A stretch of 21,882 nucleotides of DNA, from NCBI GenBank assembly GCA_900556205.1, contig USNX01000002.1:1-21882 (forward strand), written 5' to 3'. Position numbers and translations under genes: made by a program. The notes beneath the pieces are model-generated. The model saw only the letters and a list, made by a program, of their open reading frames with translations. It had not been told where the DNA came from and did not search any database. Of the stretch, positions 7,239 to 12,013 are shown one piece after another; position 1 is the first letter of the stretch, and the number at the start of each line of letters is the position of its first letter. This DNA is from an uncultured Collinsella sp. (GTDB taxonomy: Bacteria; Actinomycetota; Coriobacteriia; Coriobacteriales; Coriobacteriaceae).

Positions 7239-7453
7239 TGAAGCCCGCAGAGATTCGTGAGCTCTCGGACGCTCAGCTCGTTGAGAAGCTGAAGGAAATG
7301 CGCGCCGAGCTCTTTAACCTTCGTTTCCAGATGGCCACCAGCCAGCTGGACAACACCGCTCGCGTCAACACCGTGAAGAAGGACATCGCTCGCGTCCTCA
7401 CGGAGCAGCGCGCCCGCGAGATCGCAGCGGAGAAGTCCGCTGTCGCCGAGTAG
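7238..7453 (+). CDS. rpmC: 50S ribosomal protein L29
   Basis: L29 is a small two-helix protein beside the tunnel exit, next to L23. At 71 residues it has the family pattern: IRELSDAQLVEKLKEMRAEL, then LFNLRFQMATSQLDNT, and a second helix with the VKKDIARVLTEQRAR motif. The start overlaps the rplP stop by one base, with aaggaggag inside the end of rplP acting as ribosome-binding site. The rpsQ start is 16 bp downstream. Confidence 0.97.
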   Translation: MKPAEIRELSDAQLVEKLKEMRAELFNLRFQMATSQLDNTARVNTVKKDIARVLTEQRAREIAAEKSAVAE

Positions 7454-7469
7454 GACCTAAGGAGAGAAC

Positions 7470-7730
7470 ATGACTGATTCGCGTAACTCGCGTAAGGTCC
7501 GTACGGGTGTCGTTACCTCCGTCTCCGGTGCCAAGACCATTGTTGTCACCATCACCGAGCGCAAGCGTCACCCCAAGTACGGCAAGATGATGACCAGCTC
7601 CAAGAAGCTGCACGCTCACGACGAGGAGTGCACGGCTGGCGTGGGCGACACCGTCCGCGTTATGGAGACCCGTCCTATGTCCAAGATGAAGCGTTGGCGC
7701 CTCATCGAGGTCGTCGAGCGCGCTAAATAA
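7470..7730 (+). CDS. rpsQ: 30S ribosomal protein S17
   Basis: S17 is a primary 16S rRNA-binding protein with an OB fold. The 86-residue sequence shows RKVRTGVVTSVSGAKTIVV, the RKRHPKYGKMM loop, and the typical HDEEC..GVGDTVRVMETRP stretch followed by KRWRLIEVVERA. The ATG at 7470 follows aaggagag. A 118-bp gap with hairpin potential separates it from rplN; this is where the spc operon starts in E. coli. Confidence 0.97.
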   Translation: MTDSRNSRKVRTGVVTSVSGAKTIVVTITERKRHPKYGKMMTSSKKLHAHDEECTAGVGDTVRVMETRPMSKMKRWRLIEVVERAK

Positions 7731-7765
7731 GCAGTCGCTCTTACGACTTGTACGTTTCCGAAGAT

Positions 7766-7791
7766 GTGCGTATGCCTGGCTTGCATACCAC
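7766..7791 (+). promoter_or_regulatory. Hairpin in the rpsQ-rplN gap (candidate rplN leader element)
   Basis: GTG (7766-7768), a bulged C, and GTATGC (7770-7775) pair with GCATAC (7783-7788) and CAC (7789-7791) around a CTGGCTT loop. GTGCG (7766-7770) can instead pair with CGCAC (7808-7812), so two exclusive folds are possible. A TATAAA box lies at 7798-7803 without a clear -35. The gap may hold a separate promoter or leader control for rplN-rplX; this is inferred. Confidence 0.35.
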
Positions 7792-7848
7792 GGGCCGTAT
7801 AAAGGCTGCGCACCTCTCTTCGGTTCTTAGTTCGGAGGAACATCTACC

Positions 7849-8217
7849 ATGATTCAGATGCAAACCATGCTGAACGTCGCCGACAACTCCGGCGCTCGCA
7901 AGATTCGCTGCATCAAGGTGCTTGGCGGTTCCAAGCGTCGTTATGCAGGCATCGGCGATGTGTTCATCGGTGCTGTCCAGGAGGCTACTCCTGGCGCCAA
8001 CGTCAAGAAGAAGGACGTTGTCCGTTGCGTCGTCGTTCGCACCGTTAAGGAGATCCGCCGCAAGGATGGCTCCTACATTCGCTTTGATGAGAACGCCTGC
8101 GTTGTCATCAACAACGATGGTTCGCCCGTCGGTACCCGTATCTTCGGGCCCGTCGCTCGCGAGCTTCGTGACAAGAAGTACATGAAGATCGTCTCGCTCG
8201 CTCCCGAGACCCTGTAG
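7849..8217 (+). CDS. rplN: 50S ribosomal protein L14
   Basis: L14 lies at the subunit interface and forms an intersubunit bridge with 16S rRNA. The 122-residue length is standard. The family opening [19 protein letters not shown], the [14 protein letters not shown] region and the C-terminal [13 protein letters not shown] block are intact. The ATG at 7849 is preceded by ttcggaggaa. It follows a 118-bp structured gap after rpsQ and is followed 13 bp later by rplX, so rplN-rplX could form a small unit of its own. Confidence 0.97.
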   Translation: MIQMQTMLNVADNSGARKIRCIKVLGGSKRRYAGIGDVFIGAVQEATPGANVKKKDVVRCVVVRTVKEIRRKDGSYIRFDENACVVINNDGSPVGTRIFGPVARELRDKKYMKIVSLAPETL

Positions 8218-8230
8218 TTAGGGGAGATAT

Positions 8231-8536
8231 ATGTATATCAAGAAGGGCGATAAGGTCCAGGTTCTCTCTGGTAAGGATCGCGGCAAGCAGGGCGTTATCC
8301 TGCGTGCTCTCCCCGCCGAGAACAAGGTCGTTGTCGAGGGCGTTTCGGTCGTCAAGAAGGCCGTCAAGCCCAACGCTGCCAACCAGCAGGGCGGCATCGT
8401 TTCGCAGGAGGCTCCCATCGACGCCTCCAACGTCAATCTCGTTTGCCCCGAGTGCGGTAAGGTTACCCGCGTCGGTCACGAGAAGGACGGCAAGAACAAG
8501 CTACGCGTCTGCAAGAAGTGCGGCCACAAGTTCTAA
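8231..8536 (+). CDS. rplX: 50S ribosomal protein L24, zinc-ribbon form
   Basis: L24 starts large-subunit assembly by binding the 5' region of 23S rRNA. The KOW motif ([18 protein letters not shown]) is at residues 4-21. The C-terminal half has four cysteines in two CxxC pairs, C72/C75 (CPEC) and C94/C97 (CKKC), a zinc-ribbon-like form seen in many bacterial L24 proteins. Length is 101 residues. The ATG at 8231 follows taggggag. The gene is followed by a terminator at 8563-8596, not by rplE (L5) as in the canonical spc operon, so the ribosomal block ends here. Confidence 0.97.
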   Translation: MYIKKGDKVQVLSGKDRGKQGVILRALPAENKVVVEGVSVVKKAVKPNAANQQGGIVSQEAPIDASNVNLVCPECGKVTRVGHEKDGKNKLRVCKKCGHKF

Positions 8537-8562
8537 GCTGCCCGCAACATCAAGTTGCTAGC

Positions 8563-8596
8563 AAAGGCCCGGATGCCACGGCACCCGGGCCTTTTT
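8563..8596 (+). terminator. Rho-independent terminator after rplX
   Basis: AAAGGCCCGG (8563-8572) pairs with CCGGGCCTTT (8585-8594). One mismatch (A8573/C8584) then leads into TGC-GCA closing a four-base loop. T8592-T8596 form the tail. It ends the ribosomal transcript at an unusual place, right after L24. Confidence 0.9.
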
Positions 8597-8599
8597 CTA

Positions 8600-8704
8600 T
8601 CCCTACTCATTGGGGACAGACTTAAATGAGTAGTCGTTGCACACTCCCTACTCATTGGGGACAGACTTAAATGAGTAGTCGTTGGGGACGTTCTTAAACG
8701 ACTA
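8600..8704. repeat. Three GGGGACA-loop stem-loops, two as a 40-bp direct repeat
   Basis: A 40-bp sequence at 8600-8639 is repeated exactly at 8645-8684. Each copy folds as CTACTCATT (8603-8611, 8648-8656) with AATGAGTAG (8625-8633, 8670-8678) around the loop GGGGACAGACTTA. A third hairpin overlaps the second: TAGTCGTT (8676-8683) pairs with AACGACTA (8697-8704) around GGGGACGTTCTTA. The loop is conserved while the arms change but stay complementary. This 488-bp gap between rplX and the oxidoreductase gene shows no credible gene. Confidence 0.85.
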
Positions 8705-8733
8705 GTCGATGGGGACAGTCTTGCAACGAAAGT

Positions 8734-8806
8734 GGCACTTAGGGACTGTCCCTAGGTGCCGGCACATAGGGACGTTCCCCAGGTGCCGGCAGTTTGGGAC
8801 GGTCCT
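8734..8806. repeat. Tandem 27-bp palindromes with AGGGAC/TCCC core
   Basis: Units at 8734-8760 and 8761-8787 abut exactly. Each begins GGCAC and ends GTGCC, with an inner AGGGAC...TCCC stem. In the first unit the inner arms TAGGGA (8740-8745) and TCCCTA (8749-8754) pair perfectly. A third, decayed or truncated unit starts at 8788 (GGCAGTTTGGGACGGTCC). The core matches the GGGGACA stem-loops just upstream, so both belong to one repeat family. Confidence 0.8.
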
Positions 8807-8908
8807 TTGATGTTCGATGCCCCCAGAGGGGTGGAGTATCACTGCCTACTCTCTCTTTTAGGGCTTTGTTGTTTCGCCTCTTTATGTTTCGCAAGGATCG
8901 TTGCATGT

Positions 8909-9030
8909 GCATTATCGCGTATATCATTGCGCGATAATGCGTGTTAGCGCGCAAACATGTGCATACTATGGCTAAATAATGACCATTAGGCAATTAAACA
9001 CGCAAATACGAGCAAATGCGCGCGCATTTG
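8909..9030 (+). promoter_or_regulatory. Operator-like palindromes upstream of the oxidoreductase-regulator operon
   Basis: GCATTATCGCG (8909-8919) and CGCGATAATGC (8930-8940) are perfect inverted arms around a 10-bp centre. CAAATGCGCGCGCATTTG (9013-9030) is a perfect 18-bp palindrome 55 bp before the ATG at 9085. Related words such as GCGCGCAAACATGTGC and CGCAAATACG lie between them. The sites are good candidates for binding by the DeoR-type regulator encoded two genes down, or by a catabolite regulator. No strong -35/-10 pair was identified. Confidence 0.55.
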
Positions 9031-9084
9031 TGCGAATATAGAGACAGCAGAAATGTTAGACGCTCCATGATTCAGGAGGCACAT

Positions 9085-10164
9085 ATGGCAGATTCCAAAC
9101 AGGCTCCGCTCGACGCCGAAGCAGCCGCTAAGGCGGCGTTCGCTTCGGTCCAGGACAGGCCATTCCCCGATGATATCTTTACGGCCCCCGAGCTCCGCTG
9201 GGCTGTGATCGGTTGCGGTGTTATCGCCAACCAGATGGCCCAGTCTCTCGCTCTTGCCGGCCGCAAGCTTGCGGGCGTCGCCAACCGTACGCTGTCCAAG
9301 GCTCAGGCTTTTGCTGAGCAGTATGGCATCGAGAAGGTCTATGAATCGGTCGAGGACCTCTATGCCGATCCGAACATCGACGCGATTTATATCACCACCC
9401 CGCATAACACGCATATCACCTACCTGCGCGCCGCTCTGGCGGCTGGCAAGCACGTGCTCTGCGAGAAGGCCATTACCCTCAATTCCGCTGAGCTCGACGA
9501 GGCGCGTGCCATCGCCGACGAGCACAACGCTGTCCTTATGGATGCCACCACGGTGCTTCATATGCCGCTGTACCAGGAGCTGCGCCGTCGCATGAATGCG
9601 GGCGACTTTGGCCGCATGAACCTTGCCCAGCTCAACTTTGGTAGCTACAAGGAGTACGGCGACCTGACCAACCGCTTCTACAATCGTAACCTTGCTGGCG
9701 GTGCCATGCTCGACATCGGCGTCTATGCCCTGTCCGTCATGCGCTTCTTTATGGCAAGTCAGCCCATTGAGGTCGTTTCGTTGGGCAACACCTGTGAGAC
9801 CGGTGTTGACGTTGCGGGCGGCATCGTCTGCCGTAATGCCGAGCAGCAGCTGGGCGTTGTGAGCCTCACACTCCACTCCAAGCAACCCAAGCGCTCGATT
9901 ATTAGCTTCGACAAGTGCTATATCGAGGTCAACGAATATCCGCGTGCCGATCACGCGACCATCGTGTGGACTGCAGACGGCCACCGCGAGGAGGTCCACG
10001 CCGGCACCGAGGCTTACGCTCTGTGCTACGAGATGGCCGATCTTGAGCAGGCCGTTGCCGGCGATGATTCGAAGCGTGAGCTTCTGGGCTATGCCTCTGA
10101 TGTTATGGAGCTTATGACCAAGCTACGCGCCGACTGGGGAGTTGTGTACCCCGAGGAGGAGTAA
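9085..10164 (+). CDS. Gfo/Idh/MocA family NAD(P)-dependent oxidoreductase
   Basis: This 359-residue cytoplasmic dehydrogenase acts on a sugar, inositol or related polyol; the exact substrate is unknown. After a 36-residue lead comes a Rossmann domain with VIGCGVIANQMA (41-52, GxGxxA). The cofactor/catalytic block reads CEKAITLN: the family's usual EKP appears as Glu127-Lys128-Ala129, so the lysine is kept and the proline is replaced. The C-terminal domain has GGAMLDIGVYAL with Asp210 and Tyr214, the usual catalytic site being Asp with His or Tyr. The start is ATG at 9085 behind caggaggc; an upstream in-frame ATG at 9016 lies inside the operator-like palindrome and is unlikely. The DeoR-type regulator gene begins 3 bp after the stop, so the two form an operon. 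Confidence 0.9.
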   Translation: MADSKQAPLDAEAAAKAAFASVQDRPFPDDIFTAPELRWAVIGCGVIANQMAQSLALAGRKLAGVANRTLSKAQAFAEQYGIEKVYESVEDLYADPNIDAIYITTPHNTHITYLRAALAAGKHVLCEKAITLNSAELDEARAIADEHNAVLMDATTVLHMPLYQELRRRMNAGDFGRMNLAQLNFGSYKEYGDLTNRFYNRNLAGGAMLDIGVYALSVMRFFMASQPIEVVSLGNTCETGVDVAGGIVCRNAEQQLGVVSLTLHSKQPKRSIISFDKCYIEVNEYPRADHATIVWTADGHREEVHAGTEAYALCYEMADLEQAVAGDDSKRELLGYASDVMELMTKLRADWGVVYPEEE

Positions 10165-10167
10165 GCG

Positions 10168-10914
10168 ATGCTTGCGGAAGATAGGCTCAACGCGATTGTG
10201 TCGATGGTGCAACAGGCTGGCTCGGTTACCGTGCCAGAGCTTGCTGAGGCCCTGGGCGTGACGGCGTCTACCATTCGGCGCGACCTGCAGACGCTCGACC
10301 GAGCACACCGTATCGCCAAGGTGCACGGCGGAGCGACGAGCCTTGAGCGCGCGCACGTGACGCGCGACCTAACGCTTAATGAGCGCAGCGATCTTCATAA
10401 CGACGACAAGGAGCGTATCTGCGCCCGTGCGGCGGCGCTGGTGGAGCCCGAGAGCTTTGTGTATATCGATTCGGGCTCGACGACGCTCAGGCTCATTGAG
10501 CATCTTCCACTCCTTGAGGGCGTCACCTATGTGACCGACTCCGTGCTTCATGCTCAGCATCTCGCCCTGCGCGGTATGCGCACCGTGGTGCTGGGCGGCG
10601 AGCTCAAGCCCGAGACCGAGGCGCTCGTTGGCCCCGATGCCCTGGCGACCCTGGACCGCTACAACTTCAACTGTGGTTTTTGGGGTTCTAACGGCATTGC
10701 CGCCGAGCAGGGCTTCACGGCGCCCGATATCGAGGAGGCGCAGGTTAAGCGCATCTCGATGCGCCATACGGCCAAGCGCTTCGTAATCTCGGACGCCAGT
10801 AAATTTGGCATGGTGGCGCCCGTCAAGTTCGCGGACTTCCGTGACGCAACGATTATTACCGCAGGCGAGGTGCCCGCCAAGTACCGGGCAATGGACAACG
10901 TCATCACGGTCTAG
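10168..10914 (+). CDS. DeoR/GlpR-family transcriptional regulator
   Basis: This 248-residue DNA-binding repressor belongs to the DeoR family, which responds to phosphorylated sugars. The N-terminal winged helix-turn-helix covers residues about 5-58 with the hallmark VTVPELAEALGVTASTIRRD (20-39) and KVHGGA after it. The C-terminal DeoRC sensor shows DSGSTT (101-106, phosphate-binding loop), then GGELKPETEALVGPDA and SDASKFG, all typical. The start is ATG at 10168, with the gaggaggag ribosome-binding site inside the end of the preceding gene. It is co-transcribed with the Gfo/Idh/MocA oxidoreductase and probably controls that operon through the palindromes at 8909-9030. The inducer is unknown. 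A terminator follows at 11000-11036. Confidence 0.92.
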   Translation: MLAEDRLNAIVSMVQQAGSVTVPELAEALGVTASTIRRDLQTLDRAHRIAKVHGGATSLERAHVTRDLTLNERSDLHNDDKERICARAAALVEPESFVYIDSGSTTLRLIEHLPLLEGVTYVTDSVLHAQHLALRGMRTVVLGGELKPETEALVGPDALATLDRYNFNCGFWGSNGIAAEQGFTAPDIEEAQVKRISMRHTAKRFVISDASKFGMVAPVKFADFRDATIITAGEVPAKYRAMDNVITV

Positions 10915-10931
10915 CGATGAGGCAAGGCCAA

Positions 10932-10968
10932 AACCACTACGAAGGTGCCTGTCCCCATTGTGGTGGTT
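10932..10968. repeat. 37-bp palindrome with AGGTGCCTGTCCCC loop, copy 1
   Basis: AACCACTAC (10932-10940) and GTGGTGGTT (10960-10968) are inverted arms with one mismatch around a loop holding AAGGTGCCTGTCCCCA. It is a close relative of 11301-11341. Read on the other strand the loop has the GGGGACAGGCACCT core of the repeats at 8600-8806. Confidence 0.8.
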
Positions 10969-10999
10969 AGTAACGAAAACCGAGTAGTTTTCTCAATAG

Positions 11000-11036
11000 A
11001 AAAGCGGCAACGTCCATCACTGGCGTTGCCGCTTTT
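11000..11036. terminator. Terminator after the DeoR-type gene
   Basis: AAAAGCGGCAACG (11000-11012) and CGTTGCCGCTTTT (11024-11036) pair perfectly over 13 bp around an 11-base loop, with T-rich sequence on the plus strand and A-rich sequence upstream. It can stop transcription from both sides of this convergent gene pair. Confidence 0.9.
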
Positions 11037-11052
11037 GTTGTCTGCTGGTTTG

Positions 11053-11269
11053 TCTAAATCTGTAACAACTAGACTGTCAGAAGCGGATTAGGTGTTACAG
11101 ATTGAGATGCTTCTGAGCCGCGCCGCCCCTTTGTCTCAATCTGTAACAGCTGTGACCGATTTTGCCGAGTTACTGTTACAGATCGAGATTTTCTCTTGAG
11201 GGGAGATTCGAATGTCTCGATCTGTAACAGATAGACCGGGAAATGGGTTCTAACTGTTACAGATTGAGA
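11053..11269. repeat. Array of three 55-bp inverted-repeat units, exact 81-bp period
   Basis: Units lie at 11053-11107, 11134-11188 and 11215-11269. Each is 55 bp: a 16-bp left arm (consensus TCTCAATCTGTAACAG), a 23-bp variable middle, and the inverted right arm (CTGTTACAGATTGAGA). Units are separated by 26-bp unrelated spacers. Arms differ at only one or two positions, while middles and spacers are almost unrelated. Every arm contains the 9-bp near-palindrome CTGTWACAG, whose six centres are spaced 32, 49, 32, 49 and 32 bp. No reading frame fits it, and it lies between convergent genes. A REPIN/BIME-like array, a protein-binding array or a structured RNA are all possible. Confidence 0.9.
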
Positions 11270-11300
11270 TCTTTTGCGACACGGTAGAACCATCGCGGCC

Positions 11301-11341
11301 TAAACCACCACAAAGGTGCCTGTCCCCGTTGTGGTGGTTTA
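11301..11341. repeat. 41-bp palindrome with AGGTGCCTGTCCCC loop, copy 2
   Basis: TAAACCACCACAA (11301-11313) and TTGTGGTGGTTTA (11329-11341) are perfect 13-bp arms around AGGTGCCTGTCCCCG. The last three bases supply the stop codon (TAA on the minus strand) of the pseudouridine synthase gene. It mirrors 10932-10968, so the two palindromes bracket the 81-bp-period array. Confidence 0.85.
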
Positions 11342-11998
11342 GGGCTCCCAGGGGCAGGGGGCTTCGATGTGGATGTGCTCGCCGGTTATGGGATGCGTAA
11401 AGGACACACTGTGGGCGTGGAGCATCAGGCCACAAGGGCGCGGCGTGCCGTATAGGTCGTCGCCAACCAGGGGGTGATGCTCGCTGGCCAGGTGCACACG
11501 GATTTGGTGTTTGCGGCCGGTGAGTAGCTCAACATCGATATACGAACGCGTGGGCAGGCCTCGACGGCTCTTAAGACGCTTGAGCACCTTGACGCGCGTT
11601 TGAGACGGCTTGCCGCTGGCACCGACGCGCATCTTACGGCTATCGTGGCGGTCGCGGGCGATGGGCTTGTCGATGAGCTTTTCGTTCCAGTCGATCTTGC
11701 CCTCGGCGAGCGCCAGATAGTGCTTTTCGAAGGCGTGGTCGATGACCATCTGGTCAAAAGCGGGCTGCGTCTGCTTGTCGAGCGAGAACAGCACCACGCC
11801 GGTGGTGTTGCGGTCCAGGCGGTTGAGCGGCTGCATGTCAGTCGCGGCAAAGCCGTCGCCCATCGCCAACAAAAGGTCGCTGGCGTAGTCGGTAAGCGTG
11901 CGCTCGCCGGTGCCGTCACCGTGGACGATCATGCCGGCGGGCTTATCGATGGCCATGAGCCAGGCGTCGCAGTAGAGGACTTGAGGTTCTTCGTTCAC
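11339..11998 (-). CDS. RluA-family pseudouridine synthase
   Basis: This 219-residue enzyme isomerises uridine to pseudouridine in rRNA or tRNA. The catalytic block NRLDRNTTGV holds the essential Asp62 (family RLDxxTSG). IDKPAGMIVH at 17-26 and LLTGRKHQIRVHLA near the C-terminus are the other family motifs, so the domain is complete. There is no N-terminal S4 RNA-binding domain, so it resembles short RluA/TruC-like members rather than RluC/RluD; the target base is unknown. The ATG is at 11998 on the minus strand, 15 bp after the U32 gene, and the two are probably one operon. The stop codon lies within the palindrome at 11301-11341, which suggests the repeat trimmed or replaced the original 3' end. 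Confidence 0.9.
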   Translation of the reverse strand: MNEEPQVLYCDAWLMAIDKPAGMIVHGDGTGERTLTDYASDLLLAMGDGFAATDMQPLNRLDRNTTGVVLFSLDKQTQPAFDQMVIDHAFEKHYLALAEGKIDWNEKLIDKPIARDRHDSRKMRVGASGKPSQTRVKVLKRLKSRRGLPTRSYIDVELLTGRKHQIRVHLASEHHPLVGDDLYGTPRPCGLMLHAHSVSFTHPITGEHIHIEAPCPWEP

Positions 11999-12013
11999 GT
12001 GTAAGCCTTTCGG

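Noticed and set aside
8756..8947. A 63-codon open frame in the repeat-rich gap
   Set aside because: It begins inside tandem palindromes, has no ribosome-binding site and encodes no recognisable product.
11053..11269. CRISPR array
   Set aside because: Repeats are only 16 bp, alternate in orientation, and alternate between 23- and 26-bp spacers. There is no cas gene in the window, so this is not a CRISPR array despite the regular spacing.
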